A DNA stretch of 64,000 nt from Nitrincola alkalisediminis (lineage in GTDB: Bacteria > Pseudomonadota > Gammaproteobacteria > Pseudomonadales > Balneatricaceae), in the NCBI RefSeq assembly GCF_009821115.1, contig NZ_VYTY01000006.1, positions 62,001-126,000 of the forward strand, read 5' to 3'. The notes beneath the pieces were generated by a model, which did not search any database, had not been told where the DNA came from, and worked only from the letters and a program-made list of their open reading frames with translations. Below, piece after piece: positions 1-9,869 of the stretch. Each line of letters starts with the position of its first letter. The first letter of the stretch is position 1. Both the position numbers and the translations under genes were made by a program.

Positions 1-1
1 T

Positions 2-388
2 ATGAAATTAAGACTATTATTAGGTTTAGCGCTTATTCTTTGCGTAGGGCAGGCGCAAGCGCAAGAGTATCCTGGCTATGTTGAGCTTAAGCCGTTTACA
101 ACGAATTTTGGCCAGGTTCAGTCAGGTCCGCTGAGATTCGTGAAAGCAGAGGTCACTTTGCAAGTCGCTGAAAATGGTTCACGTTTAGATGTTGATAAAC
201 ATCTTCCGCATATTCGCAATGAGTTGGTCTTCCTGTTTTTGGAGCAGGGCGAACGAGATTTGTCGACGATTGAATCTCAGTCATTGTTAGCGCAGAAAGC
301 ACTGAACAGCGTGCAGCGCCTTTTGATTGAAGAAACAGGTGCCCCACAAATCAGTGACCTGTTTTTCACCAGCCTAGTGGCTCAGTAG
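2..388 (+). CDS. FliL-like exported protein
   Basis: The 128-residue protein starts with a clear cleavable signal peptide (charged MKLR, hydrophobic core, AQA-type site near residue 20). The rest resembles the periplasmic domain of the flagellar basal-body protein FliL: a beta-strand with a conserved Lys-Ala-Glu-Val-Thr-Leu stretch, then helices and a C-terminal LFFTSLVAQ ending like the FliL F-T-x-F-V-x-Q end. Known FliL is membrane anchored and sits by the stator; this one appears soluble or peripheral and is not next to flagellar genes. The start lies at the window edge, so no ribosome binding site can be judged, but the signal peptide makes the start likely. It converges on gshA. The FliL-like fold call is from sequence resemblance only. 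Confidence 0.7.
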   Translation: MKLRLLLGLALILCVGQAQAQEYPGYVELKPFTTNFGQVQSGPLRFVKAEVTLQVAENGSRLDVDKHLPHIRNELVFLFLEQGERDLSTIESQSLLAQKALNSVQRLLIEETGAPQISDLFFTSLVAQ

Positions 389-400
389 AGCGCACTAGGC
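372..400. terminator. Hairpin between convergent genes
   Basis: GCCTAGTG and GCTC pair with GAGC and CACTAGGC around a 4-base loop, with one bulged G. The hairpin covers the stop codon of the FliL-like gene and lies just past the end of gshA. There is no T run, so it may act as an mRNA 3' end rather than a classical intrinsic terminator. Confidence 0.5.
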
Positions 401-419
401 GAGCGAATGAAGCAGTGAG

Positions 420-1988
420 CTAGTTGCGGGCGTGGTAATCCGCCAAGAAAGTGTCGAAATCCACTGCTGTATTGGCTTCAATAGAGGCCTGTTCTTGCAA
501 CGAGGTTATGGCTTCATTGTCGAGTCGGGATTGAATAACGGCATCAAGGGGTGTTTGGCTTAATGTTGCTTTGTGCTTGAGACTGAGTTGAAACATCCAG
601 TCGTGGTAGCTGAGCTTTGAGGCAGATAACTGCTCTAACACCTGTGCAGAGGGCGTCAAGCTCGGATCTTGGACAGAGCGTCGCTGCTGTTCAACAGCAT
701 GGCTGTGATAGCTAAACCCATTGGCTTCATCCATAACAGCGGCGGTCTTTGCAATTTTGTCCAGTAGTCTATCGGCCAAGGCTTCCCGCGGCACTTCCAC
801 GCCATCACTGAGTAAGGTCAAACCCGGTGCGCGGCCTTGTGTTACGATGCGCTGGTGGTTTTGAGCAATGCTTTCGCATTCGTCGGATGATAGCTCATCA
901 TTTTCACTGAGTAAGCAGGTCACGAGAAATGCATCCAAAAAGTAGGCTTGCTCTGTGCTGATGCCCATAGGAATGAGCGGATTGATGTCGGTGTTGCGCA
1001 CTTCAATGTATTGAACGCCTTTTGTCATCAGAGCGTGTATCGGCTTTTCGCCAGACTCAGCAACACGCTTAGGGCGAATGTCGCTATAATATTCATTTTC
1101 GATTTGCAAAATGTTGGCATTAAGCTGTCGATACTGTCCATCAACTTTTACACCAATGGCCTCATAGGGTGCATGAGGGGTTCGAATCGCTTCGCGCAAG
1201 GAGTCGGTGTAGCTTTGCAGGTGGTTAAAGCAGATATTCAAGCTCGACTGGGCTTTGTTCGTATAGCCCAGATCACTCATGCGTAACGAGGTGGCATAGG
1301 GTAAATAGAGTGTGTCCTGTGTTAGCGTTTCCAGCTGGTGAGCTTTGCCCTTCAAAAAGCTTTGACTAAGGGCAGGTGATGCACCGAATAAATACAATAA
1401 TAGCCAGCTGTGACGACGGAAATTACGAATGAGTTTAAAGTAGCTGGCCGAGCGAAAATCACTCATGCTGCCATCAAACTGACACATTTTTTGGTAGACG
1501 GGCCACAATTGCTCAGGAAGAGAGACGTTGTAATGAATCCCCGCAATGGTTTGCATCATTTTCCCGTAGCGATGCTGTAAGCCCAGCCGATAGATGTGTT
1601 TCATCTTACCGATGTTGGAATGACCATACTCGGCAACAGGAATCGAATCTTCAGAAGGAATGTAGCAAGGCATACTGCCACCCCAGATCACTTCATCGGC
1701 TAAAACACCGTAGCTGAAGCGGTGTAAATCCTCAAGATGACGAATCATCTCCTCAGGGTTGTGGAAGACGGGCGTGATAAACTCAAGCAGCGCTTCTGAG
1801 TAGTCCGTCGTAATCTCGCTGTGGGTCAGCGCAGAGCCAAGTCCTTTGGGATGAGGGGTCTGTGAAAGATGCCCATGCCCATCAAGACGCAGGCCCTCTT
1901 TCTCGATGCCATGTTGTAACTGTGTCAGAAGGTTGCCATGTCCGTTACTGACAAGCTGGTGCAGATGTTGCTCAAAGGTTGCAGACAA
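420..1988 (-). CDS. gshA: Glutamate-cysteine ligase
   Basis: Catalyses ATP-dependent joining of L-glutamate and L-cysteine, the first and limiting step of glutathione synthesis, in the cytosol. The 522-residue length matches the E. coli-type enzyme (518). GIEKEGLRLD near residues 27-36 is the usual N-terminal ATP/glutamate-binding signature; YIEVRNTDINP near 330 and the HYNVSLP segment around 150 are typical of this class. It ends just after the hairpin shared with the convergent FliL-like gene and is monocistronic as far as can be seen; tex follows upstream on the same strand with about 90 bases between. Nothing unusual is visible. Confidence 0.96.
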   Translation of the reverse strand: MSATFEQHLHQLVSNGHGNLLTQLQHGIEKEGLRLDGHGHLSQTPHPKGLGSALTHSEITTDYSEALLEFITPVFHNPEEMIRHLEDLHRFSYGVLADEVIWGGSMPCYIPSEDSIPVAEYGHSNIGKMKHIYRLGLQHRYGKMMQTIAGIHYNVSLPEQLWPVYQKMCQFDGSMSDFRSASYFKLIRNFRRHSWLLLYLFGASPALSQSFLKGKAHQLETLTQDTLYLPYATSLRMSDLGYTNKAQSSLNICFNHLQSYTDSLREAIRTPHAPYEAIGVKVDGQYRQLNANILQIENEYYSDIRPKRVAESGEKPIHALMTKGVQYIEVRNTDINPLIPMGISTEQAYFLDAFLVTCLLSENDELSSDECESIAQNHQRIVTQGRAPGLTLLSDGVEVPREALADRLLDKIAKTAAVMDEANGFSYHSHAVEQQRRSVQDPSLTPSAQVLEQLSASKLSYHDWMFQLSLKHKATLSQTPLDAVIQSRLDNEAITSLQEQASIEANTAVDFDTFLADYHARN

Positions 1989-2076
1989 AACTCAGCTTCC
2001 TATTCAGTCAAAAATGAGGACTGCATTATAAACCAGTCATGCTGAAATGCAGTCCTGAAATCGACCTATGTGATAT

Positions 2077-4224
2077 TTAATTTATACTTTTCATCGACAA
2101 AGCAATACGCTTTCTGTGGGTATCCACCTCTAAAACGCGCACTTGAACAATTTGCCCTGTTTGTACAACGCTATGTGGATCGCTTACAAAGCGGTCGGCC
2201 AATTGTGAAATATGCACCAGTCCATCTTGATGCACGCCAATATCGACGAACGCGCCAAAGGGGGTTACATTGGTAATGACCCCCTCCAGTCGCATCCCTT
2301 CTTGCAGGTCCTGAAGTGTTTGAACCCGTTGATCGTATCGGACGGACTGAAACTCGGGTCGTGGATCTCGGCCGGGCTTTTCGAGTTCTTTTAAAATGTC
2401 CGTCAGCGTAAACCGCGCAGTCGAGAGCTGATCAATTTGACGTTGAGTCAAGGTTTTTAGAACAGCCGGTTGATTTAACAGTTCAGGAACCGTCATGCCG
2501 ACACAGCGCGCAATGTCTGCAACAAGGTCATAGGATTCGGGGTGAACGGCCGAATTGTCTAGAGGCTCAGCGCCGTTACGAATGCGTAAGAATCCAGCGC
2601 ACTGTTCAAAGGCCTTTGGTCCCAGCCTTGGCACTTTTAACAGTTGTTTTCGTTGCTCAAAGCGACCGGATGCATTTCGCCATGCCACGATATTGCTGGC
2701 TAGGGTCGAATTGAGACCTGCAACACGGCTAAGTAAGGCCTCAGAGGCCATGTTTAAATCGACACCGACATAGTTCACACAGTCTTCGACCACATCATCA
2801 AGTTTGCTGGCAAGGGCCTTCTGGTCGATGTCGTGTTGATACTGACCCACCCCAATCGACTGAGGGTCAATCTTAACCAATTCGGCAAGCGGGTCTTGCA
2901 AGCGCCGAGCAATGGAGACGGCACCGCGGATGCTCACGTCTAGGTCGGGAAACTCGGCGGCGGCCAAGGCAGATGCCGAGTAGACGGATGCACCTGCTTC
3001 GCTGACCAACACAGCGGTAGGTGCCGATTGTCCGATAAGTGTTTGCAGTTGGCTCACTAGGGTTTGCGTTTCTCGTGAGGCCGTTCCATTTCCGATCGCA
3101 ATCAGTTCAACATCATGTTTCTTGATCAAGCGAGTCAGCGTGTCGAGCGCTTGTGCTTCCTTATGATGCGGGGCGTGGGGATAAATGGTGTCATACGCTA
3201 GGAGTTGGCCAGTGGCACTAACGACTGCGAGTTTTGTTCCTGTGCGAAGGCCTGGGTCTAAACCCAGTGTGGCTTTCGCGCCAGCGGGGGCTGCCAATAA
3301 TAAATCTTTCAGGTTTTTGGCAAACACATCAATGGCAACGGCATCCGCACTTTCACGCATCTGCTTCACCAGCTCTGTTTCAAGTTGCGGTCTTAAGCGT
3401 TTACTCCATGCCTCTTCAATCACTTTCTTTAACCAAGGGTGACTATTTGCATACTGAACCTTGACGGCTTGAGCCAAGGTGAAAAAGGGCGTGTCTAGCA
3501 TGCCTTCAGGTAAATTAAGGGCGTATTTCAACACGCCTTCGTTATGGCCTCTAAGGATAGCCAAGGCCCGATGTGATGGGATTTTCGCAATGGCTTCTTC
3601 ATACTCAAAGTAATCACGATATTTGCTATCGTCTTGCGCTTTCCCCTTAACGACTTGAACCTTAAGGATCCCCTTCTTCCAGAGCTGGAGTCTTAGGTGA
3701 CCTAGGGCATCTGCTTGTTCTGTGAGCGTTTCCAATAGGATATGCTTGGTGCCCTCTAATACTCCATCAAGTGTATCGAAGGGGGGAACCTTCGTGATGA
3801 AGGAAGGCGCAACGCCTTTTGGATCGTCTTGATAATGCTGCAGAATGGTTTGGCTTAGAGGGGCTAAACCGGCTTCACGGGCTTCTTGTGCTTTGTTGCG
3901 CCGTTTTGGGCGAAAGGGAAGGTATAGATCTTCAAGTCTCGATTTGGTATCGGCGCTGAGCAGAGCGTCTTTGAGTTCGCGGGTCAGTAAGCCTTGTTCG
4001 CTGATCTGCTCGATAATAACCGTGCGCCGCTGATCCAAGTCACGTAAGTACAACAGGCGTTGGTGTAAGTCTCTCAGTTGGGTGTCATCGAGGCCGCCAG
4101 TCGCTTCTTTACGATAGCGGGCAATAAAGGGAATCGTGGCCCCTTGATCCAAAAGTGCGAGGGTGGCTGAGACTTGATGCTGTCCAATGTCTAGCTCTTT
4201 GGCCAATTTGAGTTCAATGTGCAT
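2077..4224 (-). CDS. tex: Tex-family RNA-binding transcription accessory protein
   Basis: Tex proteins are cytoplasmic nucleic-acid-binding factors linked to transcription and stress. Order visible: N-terminal helical Tex domain with the IPFIARYRKEATGGLDD signature, a YqgF/RuvC-like domain starting at LGLDPGLRTG, helix-hairpin-helix segments (AGLNSTLASNIV, LLKVPRLGPKAFEQCAGFLRI), and a C-terminal S1 RNA-binding domain (GVITNVTPFGAFVDIG, HISQL). The frame is open to 4281, but the ATG at 4224 follows an AAGGA about seven bases upstream and matches the usual N-terminus MxIEL, giving 715 residues. Very likely correct as a family call; its exact cellular role is not well defined. Confidence 0.95.
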   Translation of the reverse strand: MHIELKLAKELDIGQHQVSATLALLDQGATIPFIARYRKEATGGLDDTQLRDLHQRLLYLRDLDQRRTVIIEQISEQGLLTRELKDALLSADTKSRLEDLYLPFRPKRRNKAQEAREAGLAPLSQTILQHYQDDPKGVAPSFITKVPPFDTLDGVLEGTKHILLETLTEQADALGHLRLQLWKKGILKVQVVKGKAQDDSKYRDYFEYEEAIAKIPSHRALAILRGHNEGVLKYALNLPEGMLDTPFFTLAQAVKVQYANSHPWLKKVIEEAWSKRLRPQLETELVKQMRESADAVAIDVFAKNLKDLLLAAPAGAKATLGLDPGLRTGTKLAVVSATGQLLAYDTIYPHAPHHKEAQALDTLTRLIKKHDVELIAIGNGTASRETQTLVSQLQTLIGQSAPTAVLVSEAGASVYSASALAAAEFPDLDVSIRGAVSIARRLQDPLAELVKIDPQSIGVGQYQHDIDQKALASKLDDVVEDCVNYVGVDLNMASEALLSRVAGLNSTLASNIVAWRNASGRFEQRKQLLKVPRLGPKAFEQCAGFLRIRNGAEPLDNSAVHPESYDLVADIARCVGMTVPELLNQPAVLKTLTQRQIDQLSTARFTLTDILKELEKPGRDPRPEFQSVRYDQRVQTLQDLQEGMRLEGVITNVTPFGAFVDIGVHQDGLVHISQLADRFVSDPHSVVQTGQIVQVRVLEVDTHRKRIALSMKSIN

Positions 4225-4397
4225 GGGTATCCTTAGGTTGACGCAGACCTGTTCGTGACGTGTGATGGACGAAAAAGGCACTTTAAATTATGGGTAAATG
4301 TAAAGTGAAAGTTAGTGTTAAAGTATATAGACTAAAGTTGTGCTATTTTAAACGAACCATTAAAGCCATATACCCTTCGCTAATCAGGGCATGACAC

Positions 4398-6683
4398 ATG
4401 AATTCATCCTATCTAGCTGATAGTACCTCACAACGACTTGGACGTCGCTCCGTGATTGTGGTCGTTCTATTGGTTGTGTTTGCGCTGCTGATGGTTCAAA
4501 CAGCGCACATCAGTCGCAGCCAAACGCTGGCCGAACTGGAGCGAAAAACGGAAGCGGATCTTAACCGCTATCTTTTGAGTGTCCAACAAAAGTTCGATCG
4601 ATACAAGGATTTACCCAAGCTTCTGTCTGGCTACTCGGAGCTGGCCTCAATTCTTCCGCTTCCTATGAATGAGCAAGATAGATTGCGCATCAATTTTTAT
4701 TTACAAGATGTGAATGCAACCATTGGGGCATCCGATACTTATTTAATGAATGCAGAGGGTGAAACGGTTGCATCGAGTAACTGGGCTTTAGACCGTTCAT
4801 TCGTGGGGGGGAATTTCAGTTTTAGACCTTATTTTATCGATGCAATGAAAGGGCAGTCTGGCCGTTATTTTGCATTAGGCACGACGTCTCAACAGCGGGG
4901 GTATTTTTTTAGTTATCCGGTTTACGAGGCTGGACAAATTCAAGGTGTGGTCGTTGTGAAGATTGACCTAAATGATGTTGAGGATCATTGGAATGATCCC
5001 ATGCAGGACATTTTGGTAACGGACAATGATGATGTGATTTTCATTTCGACACGCCCTGAATGGAAGTTTAGAACGCTGCGCCCCTTAGCGGCACATGAGC
5101 GTCGTCGTGTGGTTGAAAGCCTAAGATACGGCGCGCATGATTTGGACCCTTTGGACATTGTTCAAAGAGATACGCTGCCATCGGGCTCTCAGTTAATTAC
5201 CCTGACGGATATTTTGGACAAAAATCGAGACGATCAAGAGGTTTTGACGTCGCGACAATACTTAAAAATGTCACGCTCCATGCCGGATGCGGATTTAAAT
5301 GTCACAATTTTAGCGAGTTTAAAGCCGGTCGAGCAGCGCATGATCAGTGCCTTGACGCATGTGGCGTTTATTTATGTTGCGACAGTGTTGCTCGTTATGG
5401 TGCTCTTGGCGCGTTATCGTATTGTTCAGCAACGGGAAGATTTCCAGCTACGGGAGCACCGGGCACTAGAGTCCTCAGAAGCTAGAATCCGCGCGATTAT
5501 CGACAACACCCATGCAGGTTTGATCACCTTAGATGAACAAGGGTTGATGCGGTATCTCAACCCCACGGCTGAGAAACTCTTTGGTATTAAAGCGGATGAA
5601 ATCCGAGAGCACTATTTTAGCCAGCTGTTATCAGAGGCCGATCGATCCGTGTGTTGGCGACATATCATGAATGATGCACCCGACGCACCGGATGAGCTCA
5701 CGATCGAAGCACAGGCCTATCATAAAGGCCGTGGTTGGTTCCCAATTGAGTTAACAATCGGTCGCATGGAAGTGGCGGGTGAGCGTCAATTTATGTTAAC
5801 CATTCATGACATTACGGAGCGTAAGCTATATGAGCAACGTTTGCAGCAGGCCCGCGACGCCTTAGAATCTCGTGTTGAAGAGCGAACCTCGGATTTGCGT
5901 CAGATTAACATGCGATTACTGGATGAGATGTCTCAGCATCGTCATACCCAGAATGAATTAATTCAGACGGCAAAATTGGCGGTGCTTGGGCAAATGGCTG
6001 CAGGAATTAATCATGAGCTTAACCAACCTCTTACGGCTATTCGTCATTATGCTGACAATGCCAAGGCTTTTCTGGAGCGGGGCCGATTTGAAGTGGTATC
6101 CAGTAATCTGTCTGAGATTAGTGGCCTGACGGAGCGTATGGCAAAAATTATACATCCTTTAAAAGAGTTTTCACGCAAAAGCACGGGACAGAGTGAGGTT
6201 GTGTGTCTAAAAGCGGTTCGTGATGGGGCAATGTCCGTCATGTATGGGCAGCTCGAAAAAGAGGGGATCGAGGTAAGCTGGCCTTCAGGTCTTGAGGAGG
6301 TCTATGTAACGGCCGATAGTTTGAGGCTCGAGCAGGTGTTTGTAAACTTGTTAGCGAATGCTATTCAAGCGATGGAAGGTTATGAAAATCCGCGTATTGA
6401 TGTTAGTTTAACCTCGTCTCAGTCCATGATAGATATAAGTTTTAGAGATTATGGGCCGGGTATCAACGATCCACAGCGGATCTTTGAGCCCTTTTATACA
6501 ACAAAAACAGCTGGCCAAGGGCTGGGGTTAGGCTTATCCATTTCCCAACGTATTGCTGAGTCCTTACAAGGAAGCCTGATAGCCAAAAATCATGCAGATG
6601 GAGGAGCTGTCTTCGTGATTAGTCTACCGATGGCCTCCATTCCGGGTCATATAGAGTGCCCCTCACCGTCAGAACGCGTATAG
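4398..6683 (+). CDS. dctB: DctB-like sensor histidine kinase
   Basis: Membrane kinase of a two-component system for carboxylate uptake. Domains in order: transmembrane helix about 17-34; periplasmic double-Cache-type sensor to about 310; second transmembrane helix about 318-340; a PAS domain about 362-475; a coiled-coil linker; HisKA with the phosphoacceptor in GINHELNQPL (His539); and HATPase with N box, G1 (DYGPGI) and G2 (GQGLGLGLS). DctB of rhizobia and pseudomonads shares this plan, including the HELNQPL box, though the PAS insert makes this one longer. It is followed 12 bases later by the response regulator and lies in the same locus as a TRAP transporter, so the ligand is probably the transported solute. 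RBS AGGGC precedes the ATG. Confidence 0.88.
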   Translation: MNSSYLADSTSQRLGRRSVIVVVLLVVFALLMVQTAHISRSQTLAELERKTEADLNRYLLSVQQKFDRYKDLPKLLSGYSELASILPLPMNEQDRLRINFYLQDVNATIGASDTYLMNAEGETVASSNWALDRSFVGGNFSFRPYFIDAMKGQSGRYFALGTTSQQRGYFFSYPVYEAGQIQGVVVVKIDLNDVEDHWNDPMQDILVTDNDDVIFISTRPEWKFRTLRPLAAHERRRVVESLRYGAHDLDPLDIVQRDTLPSGSQLITLTDILDKNRDDQEVLTSRQYLKMSRSMPDADLNVTILASLKPVEQRMISALTHVAFIYVATVLLVMVLLARYRIVQQREDFQLREHRALESSEARIRAIIDNTHAGLITLDEQGLMRYLNPTAEKLFGIKADEIREHYFSQLLSEADRSVCWRHIMNDAPDAPDELTIEAQAYHKGRGWFPIELTIGRMEVAGERQFMLTIHDITERKLYEQRLQQARDALESRVEERTSDLRQINMRLLDEMSQHRHTQNELIQTAKLAVLGQMAAGINHELNQPLTAIRHYADNAKAFLERGRFEVVSSNLSEISGLTERMAKIIHPLKEFSRKSTGQSEVVCLKAVRDGAMSVMYGQLEKEGIEVSWPSGLEEVYVTADSLRLEQVFVNLLANAIQAMEGYENPRIDVSLTSSQSMIDISFRDYGPGINDPQRIFEPFYTTKTAGQGLGLGLSISQRIAESLQGSLIAKNHADGGAVFVISLPMASIPGHIECPSPSERV

Positions 6684-6695
6684 AGAAAATAACCT

Positions 6696-8057
6696 ATGCA
6701 ACCAATGAACAGCCCTGTATTACTGGTGGATGATGAAAAGCACGTTCGCCTTGCCGCGGGTCAGACTCTAGAACTGGAGGGCTATGATGTCTCTGCCTTA
6801 AGCCGAGGTGAGGACGCCTTAGCCCTGGTGGATGACAACTGGCCAGGCGTGATTATTACCGATATTAATATGCCGGGCATGGATGGTTTGGAGTTGATGC
6901 GTAAAGTTCATGCGAAAGACCCAACCTTACCCGTGATCTTGATTACCGGACATGGGGACATATCCATGGCTGTCAAAGCCATTCGAGAAGGCGCCTACGA
7001 TTTTATTGAAAAGCCCTTTGCTTCTGAGTTGCTGCTGGATGTGGTCCGCAGGGCCTTGGATAAGCGGCATCTGACCCTTGAAAACCGTCATTTAAAAATG
7101 GAGCTGGAGGCGCAAAGTGCGCCAGGTCCAAGGGTGATTGGTAAGTCAGAAAAAATGCAACAGTTGCGACGTTTAGTGTCTGCAATCGCGGACACTTCAG
7201 CCGACATTCTAATTATGGCTGAAACGGGTTGTGGTAAAGACTTATTGGCTCGTTACATCCATGAGCACAGCTCACGTCAAGAAAAGAACTTAGTGGCGAT
7301 TAACTGCGGAGCTGTGCCCGAAGCGCTCATAGAAAGTGAGTTGTTTGGGCATGAGGCAGGCGCATTCACCGATGCTCGATCTAGGCGTATTGGTAAGCTG
7401 GAGCATGCCAATGGTGGAACGCTTTTTCTGGATGAAATTGAAAGCATGCCGCTCTCTTTGCAAATCAAATTGCTGAGAGTGTTGGAGGATCGACAAATTG
7501 AGCGTTTAGGTTCGAATCAGGTGATTGATTTGGATTTGCGTGTTATTGCTGCCAGCAAGGCGGAATTGCGCCAATTGTGCGAACAAGGGCAATTTCGAGA
7601 AGATCTGTATTATCGATTAAATGTGCTGCGTGTCGATATTCCCCCCTTACGAGAGCGGCGAGAGGACATTCCTTTGCTCTTCCATCATTTCTCGCTGATT
7701 GCGTCAGCTCAGTACGGTCGAGAGGTGTTGCCCTTGTCTGCCGAGCGTATGCGCAGTTTGATGTTGCATGATTGGCCTGGCAATGTACGTGAGTTGCGAA
7801 ATCTCGCTGAACGTTACGTGCTCTTGGGTGAAAGTTGTACATTTGATTTTGATAACCGGCCGATCACTGGAGCGCCCGTAGGACGAGCCATGACCTTACC
7901 GGAACAGGTGGAGTATTTCGAGAAAACCTTGATTCACACTGAACTGTCACGCCATGCAGGCTCAATCAAAGATACGCTGGATAGCTTGGGATTGCCGCGC
8001 AAAACCCTGTACGACAAAATGCGTAAGTACGACCTAGACAAAAAAGATTACAAATAG
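6696..8057 (+). CDS. dctD: DctD-like sigma-54-dependent response regulator
   Basis: NtrC-family activator, partner of the upstream kinase. Residues 7-120 are a receiver domain (acidic pocket VDDE, phosphoacceptor Asp56 in TDINMPG, Lys in EKPF). Residues about 140-370 are the AAA+ domain: Walker A ETGCGKD, Walker B GGTLFLDEIE, arginine-finger region YYRLNVLRVDIPPLRERREDIP. The sigma-54 contact loop reads GAFTDA instead of the canonical GAFTGA. A Fis-type helix-turn-helix ends the protein (GSIKDTLDSLGLPRKTLYDKM). A sigma-54 promoter ahead of the TRAP permease is the natural target. A 12-base inverted repeat overlaps the stop codon. Confidence 0.9.
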   Translation: MQPMNSPVLLVDDEKHVRLAAGQTLELEGYDVSALSRGEDALALVDDNWPGVIITDINMPGMDGLELMRKVHAKDPTLPVILITGHGDISMAVKAIREGAYDFIEKPFASELLLDVVRRALDKRHLTLENRHLKMELEAQSAPGPRVIGKSEKMQQLRRLVSAIADTSADILIMAETGCGKDLLARYIHEHSSRQEKNLVAINCGAVPEALIESELFGHEAGAFTDARSRRIGKLEHANGGTLFLDEIESMPLSLQIKLLRVLEDRQIERLGSNQVIDLDLRVIAASKAELRQLCEQGQFREDLYYRLNVLRVDIPPLRERREDIPLLFHHFSLIASAQYGREVLPLSAERMRSLMLHDWPGNVRELRNLAERYVLLGESCTFDFDNRPITGAPVGRAMTLPEQVEYFEKTLIHTELSRHAGSIKDTLDSLGLPRKTLYDKMRKYDLDKKDYK

Positions 8058-8074
8058 CCTTCTTGTCTAGGTCG
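8030..8074. repeat. 12-base inverted repeat over the dctD stop
   Basis: CGACCTAGACAA at 8030-8041 and its exact complement TTGTCTAGGTCG at 8063-8074 are separated by 21 bases containing the dctD stop codon. The gene on the other strand ends at 8084, so a transcript from either side would form the hairpin. There is no long T run; a 3'-end-protecting or weak termination role is an inference. Confidence 0.6.
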
Positions 8075-8083
8075 ATGAGTCTC

Positions 8084-9685
8084 TTACAGCTTGAAGCGCG
8101 ATAGCATCTGCTCCAGCTGTGTCGCAAGATCGGTCAGTTCACGTGAAACATCGTTTAGGAAGCGAGCATGCTCCGAGGTTTCGTCTGTACTGTGGTTTAT
8201 GGCTTGAATGCTAGTATCAATTTGATTGGCAACGTCTGAGTTGGCATGAATAGCCTGAGCGACTTGATGGTTCATACTGTTTATGCGCTCAATTTCGGTG
8301 GCGATGGTGGCAAATGCACGGGTTGAGTTTTCAACCTGTGTGACACCCGAGTCTGCACTTTTTAGAGAGCTTTCCATCGCTTGAACGGCTTCTCTCGCGC
8401 CAGCTTGAAGCGTGGAGATGATAGTGTTGATTTCCTCCGTTGATGAGTGCGTCCGACTGGCCAGTGTTCGTACTTCATCTGCCACTACGGCAAACCCTCT
8501 GCCTTGCTCGCCCGCTCTAGCAGCTTCAATCGCCGCATTGAGCGCAAGCAGGTTGGTTTGCTCAGCAATTTTGCGAATCACTTCAAGGACGGTATCAACA
8601 TTTTGACTTTGTTGGTCCAATTGGTGAATAACACGAGTGGCTTGTTCAATGTTCTGGCGTAAATGGGTAATAGAGTCGATCGCATCATCGGTAATGCGTC
8701 GACCGGACTCGCTTTCTTGTCTGGCAAGTTCGGAGGCCGCAACGGTTTCCTCTGCGCTTGACGCGACGCTCTCAGTCGAGTGGCTCATCTGAGTAATCGC
8801 GGCCATGACCGAGGATGTTTGCTCTTGTTGATGCATCACGGAGCCGCTGGTGCGCTGAGCGATATGATTAATTCGACTGCTAGAGCTTGAGAGTTTTGAG
8901 ACGGTGTCACTCACATGTTGCAAACTGGCTTGAATATTGGAGAGGAGTGCGTTAGCTGCCATGGACATACGCCCAATCTCATCTTTTCCATCGACTGGAA
9001 CTCGTAGGCTAAAATCATTATGTTCTTCAATCTGATGCAGTGTCTTCGCGAAACGATTGAGCGGTGAAATCACCACGCGGTTTAAGACATAGCTGATCAT
9101 CAATATGCCTGCAATAAATAATGCAAGTTCAATCAGTGCAACATTAATCATGTTGCTTCGAATGGCTTGGTTCATTTGATCCAAGGAATAGGTTACACGA
9201 ACCGCTCCCAAAACCGTATTTTCTGGATGCTGATGGCAGAGCATACAGTTGGTGCCTTTGTAATCCGGGATGGCTTTCATGGGGAGAATAACGGTTAAGC
9301 GGTGGCCGTTACCATCACGTGTTTCTTCAATAATTCGCTCGCCTTGCATGGCGCGCCGATCCAAGTCGTCCCGAACCACAGAGTCGCTAGAACCGGGGCC
9401 ATAGATGCTGTTTAAGGCATCACTGCGAAGAATCCGAGCTTCAGTAATGGACTCATTGCTGAGTATTTTGTCTTGTAAGGCTTTACGATTGCCCATTGCG
9501 CCGCTGAGCATCAGAATATTGATGCTATCGAAGTAAGAGTCGGCCGTATCAATGGTGGTGGTTGTGGCAACTTGACTGACCAGCGACGATTCGCTGCGAT
9601 AAATAACAGTGAGTGATGTGATGAGCACTATAAAAAATACGGCTAGGAGTGATAGGTTAACTCTTGTTTTAATAGACATCTTCAA
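8084..9685 (-). CDS. Methyl-accepting chemotaxis protein with periplasmic CXXCH motif
   Basis: Inner-membrane chemoreceptor of 533 residues. Transmembrane helix about 10-29, periplasmic domain 30-178, second helix about 180-203, HAMP about 204-256, then the cytoplasmic signalling domain with the highly conserved hairpin tip ([20 protein letters not shown], then [12 protein letters not shown]). The periplasmic domain holds CMLCH at residues 147-151, a canonical covalent heme c motif, in a context (CxxCHQHPEN) like the DUF3365/Tll0287-like heme domains found in redox-sensing receptors. It converges with dctD and is divergent from the TRAP operon, so it may guide movement in the same nutritional setting; its ligand could instead be a redox or gas signal. 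Family call is firm; heme binding is inference from the motif. Confidence 0.93.
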   Translation of the reverse strand: MKMSIKTRVNLSLLAVFFIVLITSLTVIYRSESSLVSQVATTTTIDTADSYFDSINILMLSGAMGNRKALQDKILSNESITEARILRSDALNSIYGPGSSDSVVRDDLDRRAMQGERIIEETRDGNGHRLTVILPMKAIPDYKGTNCMLCHQHPENTVLGAVRVTYSLDQMNQAIRSNMINVALIELALFIAGILMISYVLNRVVISPLNRFAKTLHQIEEHNDFSLRVPVDGKDEIGRMSMAANALLSNIQASLQHVSDTVSKLSSSSSRINHIAQRTSGSVMHQQEQTSSVMAAITQMSHSTESVASSAEETVAASELARQESESGRRITDDAIDSITHLRQNIEQATRVIHQLDQQSQNVDTVLEVIRKIAEQTNLLALNAAIEAARAGEQGRGFAVVADEVRTLASRTHSSTEEINTIISTLQAGAREAVQAMESSLKSADSGVTQVENSTRAFATIATEIERINSMNHQVAQAIHANSDVANQIDTSIQAINHSTDETSEHARFLNDVSRELTDLATQLEQMLSRFKL

Positions 9686-9869
9686 CCTCAGTGCTCAACA
9701 ATAAAAAGAGTACAGTCTTGTTTTAATCAGAAAGCAAGTATAACAGGCATTTACAATAACGCACCTATTGTAAGTGTACTGATTCATAACGAAATAAATG
9801 TGTGGAAATCCGCCAATTTGATTTTTTATATGGATGGTTAGTCGCCAAACTCATTGAGTGTATGGACAT

